DNA from: Hungatella sp. UBA3147
GTDB lineage: Bacteria > Bacillota > Clostridia > Lachnospirales > Lachnospiraceae
Direction: 5' to 3'
DNA: 32,074 nucleotides
Assembly (NCBI GenBank): GCA_002365025.1
Contig: DEYX01000048.1
Span: forward strand, 1 to 32,074
Both the position numbers and the translations under genes were made by a program. Positions 6,595-12,741 of the stretch are shown here, piece by piece. Under the pieces are notes generated by a model. The model was not told the DNA's origin and ran no database searches. It saw nothing but the letters and a program-made list of their open reading frames with translations. Each line of letters opens with the position of its first letter. Within the stretch, counting starts at the first letter, position 1.

Positions 6595-8235
6595 ATGATC
6601 AGTGCACATAACGTAACATTAAGACTCGGGAAAAAAGCATTGTTTGAAGAGGTGAACATTAAGTTTACTGAAGGCAACTGCTACGGGATGATTGGCGCCA
6701 ATGGCGCGGGAAAGTCCACTTTCCTTAAAATACTTTCCGGTGAATTGGAGCCGACTAACGGCGACATCGTCATAACGCCGGGACAGAGACTTTCCTTCTT
6801 AAAACAGGACCACTTTAAATATGACGGCTTTCAGGTGCTTGACACCGTTATTATGGGAAATGCCAGGCTTTATGAGATCATGAAAGAAAAAGATGCCATC
6901 TACATGAAAGAAGATTTCACCGATGAAGACGGTATCAAGGCTGCGGACTTAGAAGGTGAATTCGCTACCATGAACGGCTGGGAGGCAGAATCCGATGCGG
7001 CAAACCTCTTAAACGGCCTGGGAATCGATACAGATCTTCACTACAAATATATGAGTGAATTAAACGGTGCTGAAAAGGTTAAGGTGCTTCTTGCCCAGGC
7101 TCTGTTTGGAAACCCTGACATCCTGCTTCTTGACGAGCCTACCAACCATTTGGATCTGGATGCCATAGCATGGCTTGAGGAATTCCTTATTAACTTTGAA
7201 AATACGGTAATCGTGGTTTCCCATGACCGTTACTTCTTAAATAAAGTCTGCACCCATATCGCAGACATTGATTACAGTAAAATCCAGCTTTATGCAGGTA
7301 ACTACGACTTCTGGTATGAGTCCAGCCAGCTGATGGTAAAGCAGATGAAGGAAGCCAACCGGAAAAAGGAAGAAAAGATCAAGGAGCTGCAGGAATTTAT
7401 CCAGCGTTTCTCCGCCAATGCTTCCAAATCCAAGCAGGCGACTTCCAGGAAGCGTGCTTTGGAGAAAATCGAACTGGATGACATCAAACCTTCCAGCCGT
7501 AAATATCCATACATTGATTTCCGCCCGGCCCGTGAAATAGGCAATGAGGTAATAAGTGTTAATAATTTATCAAAGACCATTGACGGAGTAAAGATTTTAG
7601 ACAATATCTCCTTTACCTTAACCCGTGAAGATAAGGTGGCTCTGGTGGGACCCAATGAGATGGCAAAGACCATTCTCTTTAAGATTCTTTCAGGGGAAAT
7701 GGAACCTGATGAGGGCGATTACAAATGGGGCCTTACCACCAGCCAGTGCTATTTCCCGAAGGACAACACAGCGGAGTTTGCTAACGATGATACCATCGTT
7801 GACTGGCTGACCCAGTATTCTCCGGAGAAGGAAGCCACTTATGTGCGGGGATTCCTTGGACGTATGCTGTTTGCCGGAGAAGATGGCGTAAAAAAGGTAC
7901 GGGTATTGTCCGGTGGAGAAAAGGTGCGCTGCATGCTTTCCAAGCTGATGATTTCCGGTGCTAACGTGCTGATGCTTGACGAGCCTACGGACCATTTGGA
8001 TATGGAGTCTATCACGGCACTCAATAATGGTCTGGTAAAATTCCAGGGAGTTCTGATTTTCTCCTCCCGCGACCACCAGATCGTTGAGACAACGGCTAAC
8101 CGTATTATGGAGATCGTAAACGGACAGCTGATTGATAAGATCACCACCTATGACGAGTATCTGGCAAGTGATGAAATGGCTCGTAAGAGGCAGGTATTTA
8201 CCTTGACCGAGGAACAGGTTGAAGAAAACGAATAA
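6595..8235 (+). CDS. ykpA: ABC-F family ATPase, YkpA/YbiT-like
   Basis: This 546-residue soluble protein has two ABC domains joined by a linker and no membrane part, the ABC-F plan of ribosome-associated factors. Domain 1: Walker A GANGAGKST (34-42), signature LNGAE (156-160) in place of LSGGE, Walker B LLLDEPTNHLD and switch His210. The linker (about 240-300) is rich in Lys, Glu and Ser and includes ANASKSKQATSRKRALEK, typical of the YkpA group. Domain 2: a degenerate Walker A, GPNEMAKT (352-359), an intact LSGGE (438-442), DEPTDHLD, and SSRDH where the switch histidine is expected (Arg492). The odd Walker A is, as I recall, a feature of the YkpA subfamily; the Arg is not. It is a single-gene unit with its own promoter and terminator. 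Confidence 0.93.
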   Translation: MISAHNVTLRLGKKALFEEVNIKFTEGNCYGMIGANGAGKSTFLKILSGELEPTNGDIVITPGQRLSFLKQDHFKYDGFQVLDTVIMGNARLYEIMKEKDAIYMKEDFTDEDGIKAADLEGEFATMNGWEAESDAANLLNGLGIDTDLHYKYMSELNGAEKVKVLLAQALFGNPDILLLDEPTNHLDLDAIAWLEEFLINFENTVIVVSHDRYFLNKVCTHIADIDYSKIQLYAGNYDFWYESSQLMVKQMKEANRKKEEKIKELQEFIQRFSANASKSKQATSRKRALEKIELDDIKPSSRKYPYIDFRPAREIGNEVISVNNLSKTIDGVKILDNISFTLTREDKVALVGPNEMAKTILFKILSGEMEPDEGDYKWGLTTSQCYFPKDNTAEFANDDTIVDWLTQYSPEKEATYVRGFLGRMLFAGEDGVKKVRVLSGGEKVRCMLSKLMISGANVLMLDEPTDHLDMESITALNNGLVKFQGVLIFSSRDHQIVETTANRIMEIVNGQLIDKITTYDEYLASDEMARKRQVFTLTEEQVEENE

Positions 8236-8247
8236 TAAATATATAGG

Positions 8248-8305
8248 CAGACGCAGCAGTTCTGGCAAAAGAGTATCAGGCCGGAACTTCAGCGTCTGTT
8301 TTTTT
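8248..8305 (+). terminator. Intrinsic terminator after the YkpA-like gene
   Basis: CAGACGC (8248-8254) pairs with GCGTCTG (8292-8298), and AGTTCTGGC (8258-8266) pairs with GCCGGAACT (8280-8288). Seven T residues follow at 8299-8305. A second, small hairpin, AACTGG-caccta-CCAGTT with TT after it, lies at 8321-8340. Confidence 0.85.
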
Positions 8306-8350
8306 GTCTGACGCAGATATAACTGGCACCTACCAGTTTTTCGGGAATTA

Positions 8351-8379
8351 TTGCGCATTTTTTTCTTATGACGTATAAT
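8351..8379 (+). promoter_or_regulatory. Promoter of cbiQO
   Basis: TTGCGC (8351-8356), a 17-base spacer and a perfect TATAAT (8374-8379). Transcription would begin near 8386, four bases before the AGGAGG site. The in-frame ATG at 8368 therefore lies outside the transcript and cannot be the cbiQ start. Confidence 0.65.
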
Positions 8380-8403
8380 CAGAAAAGAAAGGAGGTGAGA
8401 ACG

Positions 8404-9168
8404 ATTGATACCATAGATTATTATGCCTATGCCTCCCGTATGAGAGGCTGGAATCCTCAGTTGAAAGCGGTGACAGCGGTAGCTACCCTGCTCTTTTGTA
8501 TTGGAGCCAATGACAGGAAGGTGTCGGTACTGGTGCTTTTCATTATGTCCGGTATCACCATACTGGCAGGCGGAGTTCCCTGGAGAAATTATCTGTCCCT
8601 TCTTAAGATCCCACTTGCATTTCTCCTTTTGGGGACAGCAGCCATTGTCATCGACATATCATCGGTACCCCATGGACCGGTGCTTGTTTCCGTTCAGGGA
8701 GTTTCCCTGTATCTGACAGAAGGCGGGCCAGAGCTGGCTTTAGGTTTGATCTTAAAAGCACTTGCTGCTTTAAGTGCCATGTACATGCTGGTACTTTCCA
8801 CTCCGGCAAGCGAGATCATCTGTGTGTTCCGAAGGCTTCATGTTCCCAAAATAATTCTGGAACTGATGAACATGATTTATCGGTTTATCTTCGTAATGAT
8901 GGATACCCAATGTTTCATGAAGCAGGCAGCCGAGTCAAGGCTGGGGTACTGCGATTTTAAGACTTCCTGCCGCTCCTTTGGCAGCACGGCTGGAAATCTC
9001 TTCGTGGTTTCCTTAAAAAAGGCCAATACCTATTATGATGCACTGACCGCCCGCTGTTATGACGGAGAGCTTTTGTTTCTGGAAGAGGAAAAAAGGGTAA
9101 AAGGGTGGCAGCTTTGGGCGGCAGCCGGTTATTTTATGGTCCTGTTATGGATGTGTCTGCTGGCTTAA
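8404..9168 (+). CDS. cbiQ: Cobalt ECF transporter, transmembrane T component CbiQ
   Basis: This is the membrane scaffold that couples the CbiO ATPase to the CbiMN substrate-binding part in cobalt uptake. About 254 residues carry the CbiQ opening IDYYAYASRMRGWNPQLK, several hydrophobic helices and two conserved arginine motifs near the C-terminus (AAESRLGY and LTARCYDGE) that dock to the ATPase. Start choice: an ATG at 8368 lies upstream of the predicted transcription start and has no ribosome-binding site. GTG at 8395 lies within the AGGAGG site (8390-8395). The codon at normal spacing, eight bases on, is ATT at 8404, which gives the length used here. Annotation pipelines may report 8368 or 8395. 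cbiO follows after 44 bases. No riboswitch precedes this gene. Confidence 0.88.
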   Translation: MDTIDYYAYASRMRGWNPQLKAVTAVATLLFCIGANDRKVSVLVLFIMSGITILAGGVPWRNYLSLLKIPLAFLLLGTAAIVIDISSVPHGPVLVSVQGVSLYLTEGGPELALGLILKALAALSAMYMLVLSTPASEIICVFRRLHVPKIILELMNMIYRFIFVMMDTQCFMKQAAESRLGYCDFKTSCRSFGSTAGNLFVVSLKKANTYYDALTARCYDGELLFLEEEKRVKGWQLWAAAGYFMVLLWMCLLA

Positions 9169-9212
9169 CCGCCTTAAGGGACAGAAACAACAGAAGAAGG
9201 AGGTGAGGGAAG

Positions 9213-10049
9213 ATAGAGCAAATACTTTTGCAGGCAGAAAACCTGTGCTATTCCTATGGACAGGGCAAGCAGGTATTAAAGGATATCAATATCACCGTGA
9301 AAAAGGGAGAGAAAATCGTGATTCTCGGTTCTAACGGTGCAGGAAAATCCACCTGCTTTCTCAATTTAAACGGCGTATACCGTCCGGATTCCGGAAGGAT
9401 TCTTTACCGTGGGAAAGAGATCAGAAAAAAGGATTTAAATGAGCTTAGAAAAAATGTAGGGATCGTCTTTCAGGATGCGGACAATCAGATCATTGCTTCC
9501 ACAGTGTTTGCAGAGGTGTCTTTTGGTCCTATGAATTTAAAGCTTCCAAGAGAGGAAGTGAAAAAACGGGTGGAGGATGCCCTGGTATACATGAATTTGG
9601 GATCAATGAGAGACCGGCCGCCCCACTATTTAAGCGGGGGGGAGAAAAAGCGTGTCAGCATAGCCGATATCATTGCCATGGAATCCGAGGTGGTCATATT
9701 TGACGAGCCTACAGCCTCTCTGGATCCAGTCAATGTGGAAATGCTGGAAGGTGTTCTGGATAAGATGAATGAAATGGGGAAAACTCTTTTGATTTCAACC
9801 CATGATGTGGATTTTGCCTACCGTTTTGCAGACCGGGCGGTGATTTTTTCCGGAGGGCGCATTATAGCCGACGGTCCGGTGAGGGAGGTGTTCGAGGATG
9901 ATGAGGTATTAAATCAGGCCAATTTAAAAAGACCGATTCTTTTGGAGGTTTATAACAGCCTGGTGAGGCACCGCATTTTAGAAGAAGGCGGGGGCTCTCC
10001 CAGAGATGCCAGAGAGCTGGAAATGCTCTTACAAACACAAAGAAATTGA
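9213..10049 (+). CDS. cbiO: Cobalt ECF transporter, ATP-binding subunit CbiO
   Basis: This cytoplasmic ATPase drives cobalt uptake. Walker A is GSNGAGKST, the Q-loop is IVFQDADNQIIASTVFAEV (typical of CbiO/EcfA), the signature is LSGGEKKRVSIADIIAME, Walker B is VVIFDEPTASLD and the switch histidine is in STHDVDFAY. All are intact. Start choice: the first conventional start is TTG at 9228, but the strong AGGAGG site (9198-9203) is 24 bases from it. The codon nine bases after the site is ATA at 9213, giving IEQILLQAENLCYSY, which fits the family's N-terminus. I use 9213 (278 residues); 9228 gives 273. Its stop codon overlaps the -35 of the cbiMN promoter. Confidence 0.9.
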   Translation: MEQILLQAENLCYSYGQGKQVLKDINITVKKGEKIVILGSNGAGKSTCFLNLNGVYRPDSGRILYRGKEIRKKDLNELRKNVGIVFQDADNQIIASTVFAEVSFGPMNLKLPREEVKKRVEDALVYMNLGSMRDRPPHYLSGGEKKRVSIADIIAMESEVVIFDEPTASLDPVNVEMLEGVLDKMNEMGKTLLISTHDVDFAYRFADRAVIFSGGRIIADGPVREVFEDDEVLNQANLKRPILLEVYNSLVRHRILEEGGGSPRDARELEMLLQTQRN

Positions 10050-10074
10050 CAGAAACGTATGAAACAGCTACAAT
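10046..10074 (+). promoter_or_regulatory. Consensus promoter of cbiMN
   Basis: A perfect TTGACA (10046-10051), a 17-base spacer and TACAAT (10069-10074). The -35 covers the cbiO stop codon (10047-10049). Transcription would start near 10081, at the edge of the riboswitch. This makes cbiMN a separate transcription unit from cbiQO. Confidence 0.75.
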
Positions 10075-10082
10075 ACTACATA

Positions 10083-10250
10083 TCATGTGAAAGGTGCCTG
10101 TGAAAATTCTCCGCAGGATAATAGGGAAAAGGGTGCAAATCCCTTACGGTCCCGCCGCTGTAAGTGTGGAGCAGGGCTCAATAAATCACTGGGAAACCGG
10201 GAAGAAGAGCTGCTGTGAAGATACACGAGTCAGAAGACCTGCCTTTCATA
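10083..10250 (+). ncRNA. Cobalamin riboswitch
   Basis: The conserved parts of the B12-sensing RNA appear in order: AAAGGTGCCTG, AATAGGGAA, GGGTGCAAATCCC, ACGGTCCCGCCGCTGTAA, CACTGGGAAACCGGGAAG and the B12 box GAGTCAGAAGACCTGCC. The ends close by pairing of GTGAAAGG (10087-10094) with CCTTTCAT (10242-10249), one G-U included. It lies in the leader of cbiMN, just downstream of its promoter, so B12 should lower expression of the cobalt-binding components. The expression platform is unclear because cbiM starts about 290 bases further on. Confidence 0.95.
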
Positions 10251-10255
10251 AGGAG

Positions 10256-10380
10256 GTTCGATTCGCCTTTGGCTTATCGAACGGCTAATTTACTAAATTC
10301 GGGCTGCGCCTTCATTAAGTAAATTATGCCTGCGATGCATCTGGTTACGAGCGATGACCAGATGCCGGGAAGTCTTTTTG
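10256..10380 (+). repeat. Structured repeat element in the cbiM leader, three consecutive hairpins
   Basis: Hairpin 1 is GTTCGAT-tc-GCC-ttt-GGC-tt-ATCGAAC (10256-10282). Hairpin 2 pairs GGCTAATTTACT (10283-10294) with AGTAAATTATGCC (10318-10330), one base bulged. Hairpin 3 pairs GCATCTGGT with ACCAGATGC (about 10337-10365), followed a few bases later by TCTTTTTG and so perhaps terminator-like. Hairpin 1 and the block TAAATTATGCCTGC match the element at 6382-6493 read on the minus strand. The site AAGGAGG (10250-10256) precedes hairpin 1 but has no good start codon behind it. Confidence 0.55.
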
Positions 10381-10526
10381 TTGTATAAAGATTTACCCTG
10401 TGAGCGCCGGTCTGATGAGTGGGAATCATCGGAATCAGGTGCTTATTTTATTGGAACACCCTTCGGGTATACCTTTACACCCGAAAAGCGGGGTGGCCTG
10501 CCCAGAACGCTGTGTGGGAAAACAGA
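10381..10526 (+). other. Remaining cbiM leader, non-coding, several short hairpins
   Basis: No credible gene is present. Candidate stems are GAGCGCC (10402-10408) with GGTGCTT (10438-10444), enclosing GATGA/TCATC; ACCC-TTC-GGGT near 10458-10468; and ACACCCG (10477-10483) with CGGGGTG (10489-10495). The open frame running from 10354 into cbiM is an artefact: the cbiM ribosome-binding site comes only at 10527. With the riboswitch and the repeat element, this completes the gene-free stretch 10050-10539. Confidence 0.4.
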
Positions 10527-10539
10527 AAGGAGAATGAAA

Positions 10540-11289
10540 ATGAGTAAGAAAGAAAAAAGAGTCATGAAACTTGTCATTGCATTTGCTCTGGCCTTTGGAA
10601 TTGTTCCAAGCGCTTATGGAATGCACATTATGGAGGGGTATCTGCCGGTGGGATACTGTATCGCCTGGGGGGCCATTTGCGTGCCATTTCTGGCAGCGGG
10701 ATTTTTCTCCATCAGGAAGAGGCTTCAGGAGAACAGGAAAACCATCACCATACTGGCCATGTCGGGAGCCTTTATTTTTGTCATATCATCTTTAAAGATC
10801 CCGTCTGTAACCGGAAGCTGTTCCCATATGACAGGAACCGGCCTTGGAGCACTTTTATTCGGGCCGTCCGCAGTCAGCATTCTGGGAATGATCGTGTTGA
10901 TATTCCAGGCCATATTACTGGCACACGGCGGTCTTACGACGCTGGGCGCCAATACCTTTTCCATGGCAATTGCAGGACCGTTCGTGTCTTTTGGAATTTA
11001 TAAATTATTAAAAATGCTGAAGGTAAATAAAATGGTCAGCATTTTCCTGGCAGCGATGATCGGTGACCTGTTTACATATTGTGTGACTGCCATTCAGCTT
11101 GCACTTGCTTATCCTTCGGAAACAGGCGGCGTCTTTGCTTCTGCCGTTAAATTTTTAGGAGTATTTGCACCAACTCAGCTCCCCCTTGCAATTATTGAAG
11201 GAATCCTCACCACAGTGATCATCATCACCCTTGAAACGTATGCCCTTCCGGAACTGAAGGCAATTGGATTCTCAAAGGAGGTTCAGTAA
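10540..11289 (+). CDS. cbiM: Cobalt ECF transporter, substrate-specific component CbiM
   Basis: This is the cobalt-binding membrane subunit of the transporter, 249 residues. The ATG at 10540 lies seven bases after AAGGAG; a nearer ATG at 10534 is too close. Residues 1-26 look like a cleaved signal (VMKLVIAFALAFGIVPSAYG). Cleavage would expose the family's metal-binding N-terminus MHIMEGYLP, in which the amino end and the histidine coordinate the ion. The usual motifs follow: SLKIPSVTGSCSHMTGTGLG, LFGPSAVSILG, GGLTTLGANTFSMAIAGP and GDLFTYCVTAIQLALAYP. It has about seven hydrophobic helices. Cobalt rather than nickel is inferred from the B12 riboswitch and the adjacent cbiN. Confidence 0.96.
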   Translation: MSKKEKRVMKLVIAFALAFGIVPSAYGMHIMEGYLPVGYCIAWGAICVPFLAAGFFSIRKRLQENRKTITILAMSGAFIFVISSLKIPSVTGSCSHMTGTGLGALLFGPSAVSILGMIVLIFQAILLAHGGLTTLGANTFSMAIAGPFVSFGIYKLLKMLKVNKMVSIFLAAMIGDLFTYCVTAIQLALAYPSETGGVFASAVKFLGVFAPTQLPLAIIEGILTTVIIITLETYALPELKAIGFSKEVQ

Positions 11290-11290
11290 T

Positions 11291-11611
11291 ATGACCAGTA
11301 AAAACAAAACGATCGTAGCAACTCTCCTGATTTTAGCTTTCCTGATTGCAGCGGTTCCCCTCTTTGCCTTAAAGGGAGCCGAATTCGGTGGTTCTGATGA
11401 TGCAGGGAGCCAGATGATATCGGAGATCCAGGGAACGGAATATGAGCCATGGTTTACACCGGTAATGGAAACCTTCATTGACGGGGAGCTTCCCGGAGAA
11501 GTGGAAAGCCTGCTTTTTTGCATCCAGACCGGTATCGGTGTAGGCGTTCTTGCCTTTTTCATGGGACGGTTCGTGGAACGGAAGAAGTGGCAGGAAAAAG
11601 GGAGATCATGA
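11291..11611 (+). CDS. cbiN: Cobalt ECF transporter, auxiliary component CbiN
   Basis: This small subunit of 106 residues has two transmembrane helices, works with CbiM and is needed for cobalt loading. The ATG at 11291 follows AAAGGAGGTTCAGTAAT, one base after the cbiM stop; the site lies in the end of cbiM, so the two are probably translationally coupled. Helix 1 is about residues 7-25 (IVATLLILAFLIAAVPLFAL). The outer loop carries the family features EFGGSDD and YEPWFTPVMETF, and helix 2 is within ESLLFCIQTGIGVGVLAFFM. Length and layout match the family. CbiN is diagnostic for cobalt systems, whereas nickel systems usually carry NikN or NikL. Confidence 0.93.
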   Translation: MTSKNKTIVATLLILAFLIAAVPLFALKGAEFGGSDDAGSQMISEIQGTEYEPWFTPVMETFIDGELPGEVESLLFCIQTGIGVGVLAFFMGRFVERKKWQEKGRS

Positions 11612-11631
11612 GATAAGATAAGAACCTGACA

Positions 11632-11670
11632 GAGGGTGTCTTAGAGGAAAAACACCTTTAAGACACCCTC
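11632..11670. terminator. Hairpin between convergent cbiN and the ROK kinase gene
   Basis: GAGGGTGTCTTA (11632-11643) and TAAGACACCCTC (11659-11670) are perfect 12-bp arms around a 15-base loop. It lies 20 bases after the cbiN stop and 11 bases from the minus-strand stop, so it could serve both directions. No clear T-run follows on either strand. The arm core AGGGTGTCTT recurs in the hairpin at 31959-32011. Confidence 0.65.
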
Positions 11671-11681
11671 AAATTACAATG

Positions 11682-12584
11682 TTATATATGCATTTCATTT
11701 ACATGAATGATTGCTCCTAATATATTAGAATCATTGTTATAGCTGCATTTATCAATTTTGGTTGTTATAAATTTCTCGCCTTTAAAATAGCTCTTGCATG
11801 TGTTCTGAAACTTTTCTCTGACAGCTTCAATAAACCAGGATTCTTCTGATATTCCTCCGCCGATGCATATGATTTCCGGATTATAAAATACAGCAATTGT
11901 CAGCAATTGGATGGATATATAATTAATCCATTCATCAACTGCTTCTATGGCGGTTCTGTCCCCATTTAAATATTTATCACATACTTCATTTCCATAGACA
12001 GCCTTATCTTCTAAAGTTGACTTACGGTTATATATTTTAATCAGAGCTGTCATAGAGCAATAATCCCCTTGACAGTCAAGGGCTCCAGTTTTAAAATTCA
12101 TGAATAGCAAGTGGTGAAATTCTCCTGCATAGCCATCCTTCCCATAGATAACGCCTTTCTCATCACATAAGCAACCACCGGTGCCTGTTCCGATGATTAA
12201 AAATGCAGAAGAGCGGCTTCCTTTTGCATTTCCCATTTTAAGTTCACAAAGGCCGGCGGCTTTGGCGTCATTGATTGTTGCCACATTCTTATTTGTCCTT
12301 TTTCCTATTTCATAATTTACATTGCTTTCCTTCATGATACATACATTTGCCGCAGCATAAGATTTAACATTGGAATTTTCATCAATGAGCCCTGGAGCAC
12401 TTACCCCTATATTTTTTATTGAGTTAAGGTCTTTGATATTTGAACATATGTAATCATAAAATTCATGTATGTTGTCAAACTTTTTTGTTTTAGCTTTCCA
12501 ACGGTCAACAATTTGGTACGTTTCATCTGCTAATGCATATTTAATAAATGTTCCGCCTATATCAATCCCTAAACAATATTCCAT
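11682..12584 (-). CDS. ROK-family sugar kinase
   Basis: This 300-residue cytoplasmic protein is likely an ATP-dependent sugar or amino-sugar kinase. The phosphate-binding motif is GIDIGGTFIKYAL (6-18). The catalytic aspartate is expected at D106 in INDAKAAGL, and the second glycine motif is IGTGTGGCL (131-139). The sugar-binding segment reads GYAGEFHH (151-158) against the usual AGExGH. The ROK zinc motif CxCGxxGC is eroded to CQGDYC (171-176), leaving two of three cysteines. There is no N-terminal helix-turn-helix, so it is a kinase and not a repressor. The start has a good site, AAGGAGAGGG. Codons are noticeably more AT-rich than in the neighbours, and it stands alone on the minus strand; transfer is possible. 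Substrate unknown. Confidence 0.88.
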   Translation of the reverse strand: MEYCLGIDIGGTFIKYALADETYQIVDRWKAKTKKFDNIHEFYDYICSNIKDLNSIKNIGVSAPGLIDENSNVKSYAAANVCIMKESNVNYEIGKRTNKNVATINDAKAAGLCELKMGNAKGSRSSAFLIIGTGTGGCLCDEKGVIYGKDGYAGEFHHLLFMNFKTGALDCQGDYCSMTALIKIYNRKSTLEDKAVYGNEVCDKYLNGDRTAIEAVDEWINYISIQLLTIAVFYNPEIICIGGGISEESWFIEAVREKFQNTCKSYFKGEKFITTKIDKCSYNNDSNILGAIIHVNEMHI

Positions 12585-12626
12585 ATCCCTCTCCTTAGCC
12601 CACCGATTATTATTAAATTCTGTGAA

Positions 12627-12691
12627 ACGAATCCTATGGAAACGCCTTTCTCTTCATTATCATTAGAATATCTCAAAAGAAGTGGATTCGT
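12627..12691. promoter_or_regulatory. Inverted repeat in the divergent ROK/exoA promoter region
   Basis: ACGAATCC (12627-12634) and GGATTCGT (12684-12691) are perfect 8-bp inverted repeats, 49 bases apart. The right arm overlaps the -35 of the ROK promoter. Paired operators that loop DNA are one possibility; chance cannot be excluded at this length. Confidence 0.25.
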
Positions 12692-12694
12692 CAA
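12665..12694 (-). promoter_or_regulatory. Promoter of the ROK kinase gene
   Basis: Read on the minus strand: TTGACG (12694-12689), an 18-base spacer and TATTCT (12670-12665). It gives a leader of about 75 bases before the ATG at 12584. Confidence 0.5.
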
Positions 12695-12702
12695 CGGGAA
12701 AA

Positions 12703-12711
12703 TGATATACT
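12703..12711 (+). promoter_or_regulatory. Extended -10 element of exoA
   Basis: TGATATACT, a TGn extended -10 with TATACT at 12706-12711, 30 bases before the exoA start. No good -35 is seen. It is identical to the element at 5672-5680. Confidence 0.45.
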
Positions 12712-12741
12712 ATTTCTATCTTTTATACGAGGTGAAAAACT

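Noticed and set aside
7690..8358. Minus-strand open frame of 222 codons opposite the YkpA-like gene
   Set aside because: It is a shadow of a strongly coding plus-strand gene, with no ribosome-binding site and no family motifs, and it crosses the terminator.
10094..10288. Open frame of 64 codons across the riboswitch
   Set aside because: It lies wholly on the conserved cobalamin riboswitch, where base conservation is explained by RNA structure; the product has no family features.
10269..10322. TTG-initiated mini-ORF of 17 codons behind the orphan AAGGAGG site
   Set aside because: Spacing of 12 bases is long, the start lies inside a stable hairpin, and the peptide has no recognisable feature. 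It is kept only as part of the leader puzzle.
10408..10440. CTGATGA motif resembling a hammerhead ribozyme core
   Set aside because: After CTGATGA the needed stem II followed by GAAA is missing. The sequence is better explained as a simple GATGA/TCATC hairpin.
10354..10539. N-terminal extension of CbiM by 62 residues
   Set aside because: The extension runs through structured leader RNA, has no ribosome-binding site, and would place charged sequence before the signal peptide. AAGGAG at 10527-10532 fixes the start at 10540.
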